Made by a program: the position numbers and the translations under genes
Shown: piece after piece, positions 35,099-43,346 of the stretch
How the letters are laid out: each line of letters opens with the position of its first letter
Numbering within the stretch: the stretch's first letter is position 1
DNA from: Pseudomonas deceptionensis
GTDB taxonomy: Bacteria; Pseudomonadota; Gammaproteobacteria; Pseudomonadales; Pseudomonadaceae
DNA length: 64,000 nucleotides
Direction of reading: 5' to 3'
Assembly: GCF_900106095.1 (NCBI RefSeq)
Contig: NZ_FNUD01000002.1
Location: forward strand, 3,183,501-3,247,500
Notes under the pieces: model-generated
The model's database searches: none
Told to the model about the DNA's origin: nothing
Seen by the model: the letters and a program-made list of their open reading frames with translations, nothing else

Positions 35099-36172
35099 AT
35101 GAGTATTTTGTTTGAACCTGTGCGCCTCGGTGACCTTGAGCTGGCCAACCGTATCGTCATGGCACCCATGACCCGCAGCCGCGCCGATCAGCACGGGGTA
35201 CCGACTGCCGAAATGGTCGAGTACTACCGTCAGCGTGCGTCGGCCGGGCTGATCGTTGCCGAAGGCACTGCGCCTTCAGCCAGTGGCCTGGGCTATTGCC
35301 GTACCCCGGCGATTTACAACGCCGAGCAGATCGCCGCCTGGAAGGCCGTGACCGATGCGGTCCACGCCGAAGGCGGTTTGATTGTGCTGCAACTGATGCA
35401 CGTAGGCCGTGCCTCCAGCGCCCATAACAAGCCGGCAGGGGCGACGACGGTAGCGCCGTCGGCCCTGCGCGCACGTACCCAGCTGTTCACCGACACCGCC
35501 GGTATGGTGGACACCGATGAACCCCGGGCCCTGTCTTTGCAAGAGATCGCTCAGGTCATCGAGGAATATCGCCAGGCCGCGTTGAATGCGCGCGAAGCCG
35601 GGTTCGACGGGGTTGAGTTGCACTGCACCAGCGGCTATTTGCCAATGCAGTTCATGGCCTCGGGCAGCAACCTGCGCGACGACCAGTACGGTGGCAGCGT
35701 CGAGAACCGCGTGCGCTTCCCGGCGCAGGTGCTGGCGGCCATGGCCTCGGCCATCGGTGCCGGGCGCGTGGCGCTGCGCCTGTGTCCAGGCAACCCGTTC
35801 AATGACATCGATGACGAAGACCCGATGGCCACCGCCGTAGCGCTGTGCAAGGCCGCCGAACCCATGGGGCTGGCTTACGTGCACATCATGCGTTCGCCTC
35901 TGGCTGAGCTGGATGCCTTTGCCCTGGCCCAGCGCCATTGCAGCAACGGCCTGATCCTCAATGACGGTTTTGACGGTGAGTCGGCCGAGGCTGCGCTGCA
36001 GGCCGGGCAGGGTGAGGCGGTGTCGTTTGCCCGTCACTTTATTGCCAACCCGGATCTGGTCGAGCGTCTGCGCAAGGGGCTGCCACTGGCCCGTTTCGAC
36101 CGCAAGACCTTGTATTCCCCGGGCCCCGAAGGCTACAGCGATTACCCGCTGGGCGAGGCGGTGGCGCAATGA
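35099..36172 (+). CDS. Old Yellow Enzyme family ene-reductase with altered active site
   Basis: A 357-residue single-domain OYE: MSILFEPVRLGDLELANRIV, MAPMTRSRA, FDGVELHCTSGYL, DDQYGGSVENRVRF. The substrate-anchoring pair, normally His/Asn or His/His (HGANGYL), reads His175/Ser178 with Tyr180 kept. It should reduce an activated C=C using NAD(P)H. Between the BaiE-like gene and a CoA ligase, a Δ6 double bond of a 3-keto-4,6-diene steroid is a reasonable substrate, but this is inferred. Its stop overlaps the ligase start (ATGA). Confidence 0.82.
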   Translation: MSILFEPVRLGDLELANRIVMAPMTRSRADQHGVPTAEMVEYYRQRASAGLIVAEGTAPSASGLGYCRTPAIYNAEQIAAWKAVTDAVHAEGGLIVLQLMHVGRASSAHNKPAGATTVAPSALRARTQLFTDTAGMVDTDEPRALSLQEIAQVIEEYRQAALNAREAGFDGVELHCTSGYLPMQFMASGSNLRDDQYGGSVENRVRFPAQVLAAMASAIGAGRVALRLCPGNPFNDIDDEDPMATAVALCKAAEPMGLAYVHIMRSPLAELDAFALAQRHCSNGLILNDGFDGESAEAALQAGQGEAVSFARHFIANPDLVERLRKGLPLARFDRKTLYSPGPEGYSDYPLGEAVAQ

Positions 36173-38031
36173 ACGACATGTCCCGGATCAGTACTGCAAC
36201 GGCGCCAAGGCAGCAACCGGTGCCGCGGGAGCACACCCAGGCGCTGCTGGATTTGCGTGCTGCGGCCAGTGCCCGGATCAAACCGGCAGACCTGTACACC
36301 CTGGCCGACCGTCTTGAAGCGCAGGCGCAGGCTTTTCCTGAACGCACGTTCCTGATCGATGGCGACCAGCGCTTCAGCTACGCCCAGGTCAATGCTCAGG
36401 CCGATCGCATGGCCCACGTGTTTTACGAAAAGGGTCTGCGTGCGGGCCATGTGTGCGCGATTGCCATGGAGAACCGTCCGCAGTTTTTCTTCTGCTGGTT
36501 CGGGCTGGTCAAGCTCGGCGCCGTGGTGGCGTTTATCAACACCCAGGTCAACGGCAAGCCTCTGGTCCATGCACTGCAATCCACCGCGGCCAAGGCGGTG
36601 GTGGTCGGTGAGGAATGCCTGGCCAATCTGCTGAGCACTGAAGGCCTGCCGGATGTGCCGTTGTGGCTGGTCGAGGATGGGCAAAACCCCTTTGTCGGTG
36701 AATTGCCGGCCAGTGTCGATATCCATTTTGGCGAGCAAATTGCCCGTGCCCCAGGCACGGTCTTCCCCCGTGAAGTACGTGCCGCCGTGACGGCTGAAAC
36801 CACCACGTTGCTGATTTTTACCTCAGGCACCACCGGTCTGCCCAAGGCGGCGCGCTACAGCCATATGCGCTGGATGTCCTCGGGTGACGTGATGGAAGTC
36901 ACCCTGGGCGCCACCTGTGAAGACGTGTTTTATTGCTGCCTGCCGCTGTACCACGGCGCGGCCGCCACTTCGGTGACGTCGACCGCCTTGCGGGTGGGCG
37001 CAAGCATTGTGGTGCGGCGCAAGTTCAGCGTGCGTGAGTTTTGGCCCGACGTGCGCCGCAACCAGATCACCGTGTTCCAGTACATCGGCGAAATTTGCCG
37101 TTACCTGCTCAATCAGCCCGTGGTGGCCGGTGAGCGCGAACACAGCCTGCGTCACATGCTTGGTGCAGGCCTGACGCCTGAATCGTGGCAGCGCTGGCTG
37201 GACCGCTTCGGCCCGATCCAGGTGTTTGAAGGCTGGGGCGCCACCGAAGCCAACGCCAACCTGATCAACGTCGACAACTATGTGGGTTCTTGTGGCCGGG
37301 TGCCGGACTGGAGCCGCACCAACCTGCGACTGGTGCGCTACGACGTCGAAAGCGACAGTCATCCGCGGGACGAAAACGGGTTTTATCAGCTGTGCCAACC
37401 CGGTGAATTGGGTGAGGCGATGGGCTTTATCGTTGACCATCCGCAAATTGGCGGCGGGCGTTTCGAGGGTTACACCAGCGCGGCTGCCAGCGAGAGCAAG
37501 ATCCGCCGTGATGTGTTCCAGGCCGGGGACGCCTACTGGAGTTCGGGCGATCTGCTGCGCTACGACGACGACGGCTATTTCTACTTCGTAGACCGCATCG
37601 GCGATACCTTCCGCTGGAAAAGCGAAAACGTCTCGACTCTTGAAGTGGCGGACACCCTCAGCGACATGCCAGGCCTTGAGCTGATCAACGTGTACGGCGT
37701 CCAGGTGCCCGAGCACGAAGGGCGTGCCGGCATGGCTGCGATTCTGATGCAGGCCGGGCACAGCTTTGATCCGCAGGCTTTCTATGAACTGACCGAAGCG
37801 CGTTTGCCGCGTTATGCGGCGCCGGTGTTTGTGCGGGTTTCGGCGGCAGCAGACCTGACCAGTACCTTCAAGTTGCGCAAGGTTGATCTGCAGCGTCAGG
37901 GCTATGCACCGGGGTTGTTTGCCGACCCGCTGTTTGTGCGTGATGAAAACACCCGCACCTATCAGCCGTATTCGCTGCACGTGCTGGCCCGTGCCGGTTT
38001 GCTGCCGTTTGCAGGCAGCAGCCATGAGTGA
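36169..38031 (+). CDS. FATP-like acyl-CoA synthetase (steroid/bile acid CoA ligase candidate)
   Basis: A 620-residue ANL enzyme of the FadD6/FATP type: LLIFTSGTTGLPKAARYSH P-loop, EGWGATEANANLINVDN, GDLLRYDDDGYFYFVDRIGDTFRWKSENVS in the C-terminal half and the catalytic-Lys region STFKLRKVDLQ. FATP-like enzymes include mammalian bile acyl-CoA synthetases and FadD17/19-type steroid side-chain ligases. It is coupled at both ends (ATGA with the OYE gene, 8-bp overlap with the MBL gene). Likely substrate: a C24 or C22 steroid side-chain acid. Confidence 0.82.
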   Translation: MNDMSRISTATAPRQQPVPREHTQALLDLRAAASARIKPADLYTLADRLEAQAQAFPERTFLIDGDQRFSYAQVNAQADRMAHVFYEKGLRAGHVCAIAMENRPQFFFCWFGLVKLGAVVAFINTQVNGKPLVHALQSTAAKAVVVGEECLANLLSTEGLPDVPLWLVEDGQNPFVGELPASVDIHFGEQIARAPGTVFPREVRAAVTAETTTLLIFTSGTTGLPKAARYSHMRWMSSGDVMEVTLGATCEDVFYCCLPLYHGAAATSVTSTALRVGASIVVRRKFSVREFWPDVRRNQITVFQYIGEICRYLLNQPVVAGEREHSLRHMLGAGLTPESWQRWLDRFGPIQVFEGWGATEANANLINVDNYVGSCGRVPDWSRTNLRLVRYDVESDSHPRDENGFYQLCQPGELGEAMGFIVDHPQIGGGRFEGYTSAAASESKIRRDVFQAGDAYWSSGDLLRYDDDGYFYFVDRIGDTFRWKSENVSTLEVADTLSDMPGLELINVYGVQVPEHEGRAGMAAILMQAGHSFDPQAFYELTEARLPRYAAPVFVRVSAAADLTSTFKLRKVDLQRQGYAPGLFADPLFVRDENTRTYQPYSLHVLARAGLLPFAGSSHE

Positions 38032-39109
38032 ATTCGACGCCCAAGGGCATGAATGGCGTGACGGTCTGCGTTACCCGTGGCCGCAGGCTCCGGCCAGCGG
38101 CCAGGTGCAGGAAGTAGCCGAGGGCGTGCTCTGGCTGCGCATGCCGCTGCCGTTCGGGCTCGATCACATCAACCTGTATCTGTTGCGTCACGGCGATGGC
38201 TGGGTGGCGGTCGATACGGGCCTCAACAGCGATCAATGCCGTGAGGTGTGGGAGCAAGTGTTTGTAGAGGTGCTCTCGGGCTTGCCGCTCAAGGCGGTGA
38301 TCTGCACGCATTTTCACAGTGATCACACTGGCGTGGTCGGTTGGTTGGCTGAACGTTTCCGCTGCCCGGTATTGATGACTCAGGGTGAGTTTCAGGCGCT
38401 GCATCACGGCCCGCCAAAGGCTGCTGAGCCGGACTGGGCGTTTCTCGATTTCTATCAAAAGGCCGGGTTCAGTGCAGAGCGCGCCACATCGTTGCTGCCG
38501 CTGATCCAGGGCGAGCACTTTCGTCCGCAGCTGGTCGCCGGGTTTACCCGTTTGAGCCATGGCAGCCGGCTCAACATCGGCGGTCGCCGCTGGGAGGTGG
38601 TGATGGGTAACGGGCATTCGCCGGAGCATGCGTGTCTGTACGCGCCGGACGACGGGTTGCTGATTTCGGGCGATCAGGTGTTGCCCCGTATCACCTCGAC
38701 CATTGCGGTGTATGTCCCCGAACCTGAAGCCAATCCATTGCGTGACTGGCTGGACTCTATCGAACGGCTGCGCGTGATCCCCGACAGCGTGCTGGTGCTG
38801 CCGGCCCATGAGCGGCCGTTTTTCAATCTGCATCTGCGACTGGATCAGTTGCGCGATCACCATCTCAAACATTTGCAGCAGTTGCTCCAGGCCTGCGAGG
38901 AACCGCGCACGGCGCTGGAGATGATGGCGGTGTTGTTTAAGAAACTGTCAGGTCGTTTTGACGAACTGATGGCGCTTGGGGAGACGTTGGCTCACGCCAA
39001 TTACCTTATGGCCGAGGGGGCGCTCGTTCGTGAGGAACAAGGAGGGCTGCATCGTTATCGGGTAGCCCCGACAGGAGTCGTGAAGTTCGACCCGCTTGAG
39101 TTGTTTTGA
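38024..39109 (+). CDS. Metallo-beta-lactamase-fold hydrolase
   Basis: A 361-residue MBL protein starting at ATG 38024 inside the ligase gene (8-bp overlap). The metal motif is ICTHFHSDHTGVV near residue 96; GNGHSPEH and SGDQVLP supply further ligands, and PAHERPF lies near residue 260. The C-terminal part is helical with a winged-helix-like end (LGETLAHANYLMAEGALVREEQGGLHRYRV). Translational coupling to a steroid CoA ligase suggests a thioesterase- or lactonase-like proofreading role on CoA intermediates, but no substrate is known. It is also found as a generic MBL-fold protein in catabolic clusters. Confidence 0.8.
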   Translation: MSEFDAQGHEWRDGLRYPWPQAPASGQVQEVAEGVLWLRMPLPFGLDHINLYLLRHGDGWVAVDTGLNSDQCREVWEQVFVEVLSGLPLKAVICTHFHSDHTGVVGWLAERFRCPVLMTQGEFQALHHGPPKAAEPDWAFLDFYQKAGFSAERATSLLPLIQGEHFRPQLVAGFTRLSHGSRLNIGGRRWEVVMGNGHSPEHACLYAPDDGLLISGDQVLPRITSTIAVYVPEPEANPLRDWLDSIERLRVIPDSVLVLPAHERPFFNLHLRLDQLRDHHLKHLQQLLQACEEPRTALEMMAVLFKKLSGRFDELMALGETLAHANYLMAEGALVREEQGGLHRYRVAPTGVVKFDPLELF

Positions 39110-39195
39110 GCAGTAGCTATAGGCGCGGTATGCAGAACGCAATGACGCTTGAACCCATCGAGGCGGCCATCGAGTCGTCAATCAGGAGAGGCAGA

Positions 39196-40863
39196 GTGAT
39201 CAATAAAAATAACAATAAATGTCTTGGGCAGCGCTCGCACGGCTATCAGGTCAGTGGCCTGGCGATCGCGGTTGCACTGGTATCCAGCCCGTTGTGGGCA
39301 GGGGACACCATCGAGTTTGAAGACGGCACCACCATTGATTGGTCGGTCACCACCAGTTACGGCATAGGCACGCGCCTGGCCAGCCCCAGCAACAGGCTGA
39401 TGGGCGTTAACGCCGATGACCCGAACCGCAACTTCGATCAGCACAGCCTCACCACCAACCGGGTGGGCGCGCTGGGCGAGATGATCTTGCGCAAGGACAA
39501 CTACGGCGCGGTCGTACGGGCCAGTACCTTCTATGACGACGTGTACCACCGCAAGAATGACAACGACTCACCGGCCACCGTCAACAAGTACGGCAGCAAT
39601 GACGAGTTCACCAGCGACACGCGCTACTACAGCGGTGGCCGCACCAAATTGCTCGACGCCTACGTGTTCGGCGGCTGGCGCTTCGAGAACGACACCATGC
39701 TCGACGTCAAGGCCGGTCGCCATATCGAGTCGTGGGGCGAGAGCCTTTACTACCCGGGCGTCAACGGCGTACAGAACCCGTCCGATGCGGTAAAGGCCGC
39801 GCAGCCGGGGGTTGAGGTCAAGGAAGTGTTGCTGCCGGTCGGGCAGTTCTCGGCTTCGTACCGGATCAACCCTGAAGTCACCTTGGGCGGCTACGTGCAG
39901 TACGAGTGGAAGGGCACCGAACTGCCACCGGTGGGCAGCTTCCTGTCGACCTCGGACGTGATCGGGCCGGGCCGCGAGTTTTTGTACATGGGGAACAACA
40001 AGGTGCCTTATCTGGGTACCGACGAACCACGTAACAGCGGCCAATGGGGTGCGCAAATCCGCTGGCGTCCGATCACTGACATCGAGATGTCGCTGTTCCA
40101 TGTGGTCTACCACGATAAAAACCCGGCCACCGCCTTGATTGGCTGGGACCCGGCGCCAGGTGGTCCGGGCGGTCTGGCTTACAAGGCCAACGGTTATCGG
40201 GTCAAGTACTTTGAAGACATCAAACTGACCGGTGTCAGTGCCACCACCAAGTTGGGTGAATACCAGTTGGGGGCGGAGTGGTCCTATCGTGACGGCGCAC
40301 CGGTGATGGTCAATACCGGACTGGGCCCGGTGCCTGCCAAGGGCAAGGGCCAGCAGTTCCAGTTGTCGGCAATGCGCATTCTGGGTGACCGCCCTTGGGC
40401 CAGCCAGACCACATTGACCGGTGAAATCGTTACCGTGCGTGCGGACCATGCGGACGATACGTCGGCGGCCCCGAACCTCGAAGGCTTGCCACTGTTGCCG
40501 TCGCTGGCACCGTCGGTGCAGCCGTCCAATGACTACACCTACAAGACTGCTACGGCATGGCGCACCCGCTCGGCGAGTGCGTACACCGTGGGCGCCTCGT
40601 TCAGTTACCCGGGTGTGTTCCAGGGCTGGGACCTTGAGGTTCCGTTCACCTTCTCGGACGTGTTCAGCGGTGCTGCTCCGATGTCCGGGACCATCGCCGG
40701 GGTGGCCGGTGATCGCCGCCTGAGTGCGGGCACGACCTTCAAGTACCTGAGCAACCTGGAAGTGTCGCTCAAGTACATCGGATACCTGGGGTCACCTGAC
40801 CCGATCTATCGCCCGCTGGCAGACCGTGACTACGCCACGTTCTCGATGAAATACACCTTCTAA
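39196..40863 (+). CDS. DUF1302 family outer-membrane porin-like protein
   Basis: A 555-residue exported beta-rich protein. The start is taken as GTG 39196, 4 bp after AGGAGAGG; the longer frame from 39106 has no ribosome-binding site and would bury the signal peptide. Signal: GLAIAVALVSSPLWA-GDT. The mature part begins EFEDGTTIDWSVTTSYGIGTRLA and ends with an outer-membrane-type KYTF with a terminal Phe. DUF1302 proteins are predicted beta-barrels usually encoded with DUF1329 partners (here 24756). Probable role: outer-membrane entry of steroids. Confidence 0.85.
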   Translation: MINKNNNKCLGQRSHGYQVSGLAIAVALVSSPLWAGDTIEFEDGTTIDWSVTTSYGIGTRLASPSNRLMGVNADDPNRNFDQHSLTTNRVGALGEMILRKDNYGAVVRASTFYDDVYHRKNDNDSPATVNKYGSNDEFTSDTRYYSGGRTKLLDAYVFGGWRFENDTMLDVKAGRHIESWGESLYYPGVNGVQNPSDAVKAAQPGVEVKEVLLPVGQFSASYRINPEVTLGGYVQYEWKGTELPPVGSFLSTSDVIGPGREFLYMGNNKVPYLGTDEPRNSGQWGAQIRWRPITDIEMSLFHVVYHDKNPATALIGWDPAPGGPGGLAYKANGYRVKYFEDIKLTGVSATTKLGEYQLGAEWSYRDGAPVMVNTGLGPVPAKGKGQQFQLSAMRILGDRPWASQTTLTGEIVTVRADHADDTSAAPNLEGLPLLPSLAPSVQPSNDYTYKTATAWRTRSASAYTVGASFSYPGVFQGWDLEVPFTFSDVFSGAAPMSGTIAGVAGDRRLSAGTTFKYLSNLEVSLKYIGYLGSPDPIYRPLADRDYATFSMKYTF

Positions 40864-40876
40864 AACTGCACAACTG

Positions 40877-40974
40877 TGTAGCCGCTGGCACAGGCTGCAA
40901 CAAGGGCCGCAGGACCTTCGCTTTTAAAAGCAGGGTCGCTGCGCAACCCATCGCAGCCTGCGGCAGCGGCTACA
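40877..40974. repeat. REPIN (TGTAGCCGCTGGC variant)
   Basis: TGTAGCCGCTGGCACAGGCTG at 40877-40897 and the complementary CAGCCTGCGGCAGCGGCTACA at 40954-40974. It lies between the DUF1302 and thiolase genes within one rightward unit. Confidence 0.88.
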
Positions 40975-41007
40975 GAGTCATGGTGCAACTGGAATAGAGA
41001 GAAACCT

Positions 41008-42219
41008 ATGGGTCTTAAAGGTCACGCGGCCATTGTTGGCAGCGCTCAGTACAAGCCGGAGAAATACGCCACGGCCCCGCGCATGTTCCATCTGGAGCAA
41101 GTTGCCGACCTGGCTGCCCAGGCGTTACGCGATGCCGGTTTGCAGGCATCCGACCTCGACGGGCTGGTGATCAATGGCCCGCAATTTCATGAAGCCTCGG
41201 TGTTCGTACCGGCCATGGCCGCCGAATACCTGGGCTTGCGTCTCAATTTTGCCGAAGTCGTCGACCTTGGCGGCTGTACCTCGGTCGGCATGGTCTGGCG
41301 TGCTGCCGCCGCCATCGAGCTGGGTTTGTGCCAGGCGGTCCTGTGCGTGTTGCCTGCGCGCATGGCGCCCATGGGCCCGGATGAAGACGCCAGCTGGATG
41401 GCCCGGGCCATGCGCTTCGGTGGCCACAGCACCGCGTTCGGCGCACCCGAAGCCGAGTTTGACCTGCCCTACGGCCACATGGGCCAGAACACCGGCTACG
41501 CGATGATCGCCCAGCGCTACGCGGCGCAGTATGGCTACGACCCACGGGCGCTGGCCAAAATCGCAGTCGACCAGCGCACCAATGCGCAGTACAACCCGCA
41601 AGCCATGTTTTACGGGCAACCGTTGACCATCGAGCAAGTGCTGGCCAGCAAAAAAGTGGCCGACCCGCTGCACGTGCTGGAAATCGTCATGCCGGTGGCC
41701 GGTGGCGCCGCGATGATTATCGCGTCCAGAGAAGTGGCCGCCCGTGCCCGCAAACGCCCGTCATTCATTACCGGTTTCGGCGAGCACCTGGCGTTCAAGT
41801 CGCCGTCCTATGCGCACGACATGCTGCACACCCCGATCGGTCCGGCTTCGCGCCGCGCCTTCGACATGGCCGGGCTCAAACCGGCAGATGTGGACGCCGC
41901 GCAAATTTACGACTGCTACACCATCACCGCCTTGCTGACCCTGGAAGACGCCGGTTTTTGCGCCAAGGGCGAGGGCATGAGCTTTGTGCGCGAGCACGAC
42001 CTGACCTGGCGCGGCGATTTCCCGATGAACACCCACGGCGGCCAGCTCAGCTTTGGCCAGGCCGGTTCGGCCGGTGGCATGAGCCAGGTGATCGAGGCTG
42101 TGACGCAAATCGCCGGTGAAGCCGGTGAGCGTCAGCTCAAGCAGTGCGACACGGTGTACGTCTCAGGCACCGGTGGGGTGATGAGCGAGCAGGGTGCATT
42201 GATTCTTCAGGGAGCATGA
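41008..42219 (+). CDS. SCP-x/thiolase-like protein, second steroid aldolase/thiolase candidate
   Basis: A 403-residue thiolase-superfamily protein (GHAAIVGSAQYKPEKYA, DLGGCTSVGMVWRAAAAIELG, MNTHGGQLSFGQAGSAGGMSQVIEA). The region matching the Ltp2 Tyr segment reads GGQLSFGQAG, lacking that Tyr. It is followed immediately by a DUF35-MaoC fusion, echoing the Ltp2/ChsH2 partnership at 15543-19252. It may catalyse the thiolytic or aldolytic cleavage of another side-chain cycle (C24 to C22) or of a ring-derived acyl-CoA. The reaction cannot be fixed from sequence. Confidence 0.8.
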   Translation: MGLKGHAAIVGSAQYKPEKYATAPRMFHLEQVADLAAQALRDAGLQASDLDGLVINGPQFHEASVFVPAMAAEYLGLRLNFAEVVDLGGCTSVGMVWRAAAAIELGLCQAVLCVLPARMAPMGPDEDASWMARAMRFGGHSTAFGAPEAEFDLPYGHMGQNTGYAMIAQRYAAQYGYDPRALAKIAVDQRTNAQYNPQAMFYGQPLTIEQVLASKKVADPLHVLEIVMPVAGGAAMIIASREVAARARKRPSFITGFGEHLAFKSPSYAHDMLHTPIGPASRRAFDMAGLKPADVDAAQIYDCYTITALLTLEDAGFCAKGEGMSFVREHDLTWRGDFPMNTHGGQLSFGQAGSAGGMSQVIEAVTQIAGEAGERQLKQCDTVYVSGTGGVMSEQGALILQGA

Positions 42220-42224
42220 TTGCG

Positions 42225-43160
42225 ATGTCGAACAACAAACCAATGCCGGTGCCGACCGAGATTTCTGCACCGTTCTGGGAAGGCCTGAAGGCTGAGCGCC
42301 TGCTGATTCAGCAGTGCGACCAGTGCAGCCACTGGGTGTTTTACCCGCGCCGGCACTGCCCGGCGTGCTTTGCCCATGCGCTGACCTGGCGTGAAGTCAG
42401 CGGCGGGGCGACGCTGTACAGCTATACCGTGACCCGCATCGCGACCCTGCCGGACTTCGCCGATGAAATGCCGCAGATGCTGGCGGTGATTGAACTGGAT
42501 CAGGGCGTTCGGATCAACAGCAACCTGGTGGGCCTGGACGAGTCCGAAGTGACCATCGGCATGCGCCTGCAACCGGTGTTTGCCGAAGTCGATGGCAAGG
42601 GCGCGCGGTTGCTGCGTTTCACCGGGATGGACAAGGACCCTGTGGCCTTGAAGGCGATGAAGACCGTCGAGCAGCCGGTTGTGCAAGCAGCGGCGGTACG
42701 CCAGATTGCGCTGGATGACGAGGCGGCACTGCAGTCATTGATCAGTGAAGACTTCAGCCCGTGGAGCAATCAGGTGGTGGTGGATCAGGCCTTGATCGAC
42801 ACCTTTGCCCAGCTGTCGGGTGATGACTACTGGATCCACACCGACCCTGAGCGTGCGCGCAAGCAGAGCCCGTTTGGCGGCACCATCGCCCATGGTGCGC
42901 TGGTGCAGATCCTGCAATCGCGGATGAAGCTGAACCTGGGGTACGAGATCACCGGCTTCAGCAACATGATCAACTACGGTTCGGACCGTCTGCGCTTCCC
43001 GGCGCCGGTACCCGCAGGCTCGACGATCCATGCCCGGGCGCGGGTCAAGCGTGTGGAGCGGGTCAAAAGCGGTACTCAACTGACTCTTGAGCTCAATACT
43101 CATGTACTGGGCAGCGAGCGGCCATCGGTGATCAATGAGCTGGTGATTCTCTATATGTAA
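42225..43160 (+). CDS. DUF35-MaoC fusion with domain order reversed relative to ChsH2
   Basis: A 311-residue protein starting at ATG 42225, 10 bp after GGAG. Residues 10-140 are DUF35 with the zinc ribbon CDQCSHWVFYPRRHCPAC and an OB fold. Residues 180-311 are a MaoC hot-dog with an intact hydratase pair in SGDDYWIHTDPERA plus SPFGGTIAHGALVQ. It should hydrate an enoyl-CoA with its C-terminal domain and dock the adjacent thiolase-like protein with its N-terminal domain. The ChsH2 homologue at 15543 has the opposite order and a dead MaoC domain. Confidence 0.85.
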   Translation: MSNNKPMPVPTEISAPFWEGLKAERLLIQQCDQCSHWVFYPRRHCPACFAHALTWREVSGGATLYSYTVTRIATLPDFADEMPQMLAVIELDQGVRINSNLVGLDESEVTIGMRLQPVFAEVDGKGARLLRFTGMDKDPVALKAMKTVEQPVVQAAAVRQIALDDEAALQSLISEDFSPWSNQVVVDQALIDTFAQLSGDDYWIHTDPERARKQSPFGGTIAHGALVQILQSRMKLNLGYEITGFSNMINYGSDRLRFPAPVPAGSTIHARARVKRVERVKSGTQLTLELNTHVLGSERPSVINELVILYM

Positions 43161-43164
43161 TCCC

Positions 43165-43233
43165 GTGGGAGCGAGCCTGCTCGCGAAAGCGATCATCCAG
43201 TCAACACGCTTTCGCGAGCAGGCTCGCTCCCAC
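43165..43233. repeat. REPIN (GTGGGAGCGAGC type)
   Basis: Inverted REP pair starting 5 bp after the stop of the DUF35-MaoC gene and ending about 30 bp before the operator-like site at 43264. Confidence 0.92.
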
Positions 43234-43263
43234 TGTTTTATGTGTGTTGCGCCAATCGAGCTT

Positions 43264-43279
43264 TAGTCTCAACGGACGA
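43264..43279 (+). promoter_or_regulatory. Putative island operator, hsaC-ipd operon
   Basis: TAGTCT-CAAC-GGACGA-TG, ending 67 bp before hsaC. CATACT about 22 bp downstream is a candidate -10, as at hsaB. Confidence 0.62.
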
Positions 43280-43346
43280 TGAGCCCCGCCCCCATCCTTC
43301 CCATACTGCCCCAAGCCAATAAATACAGGCATTGAGGAGCAGGCAC

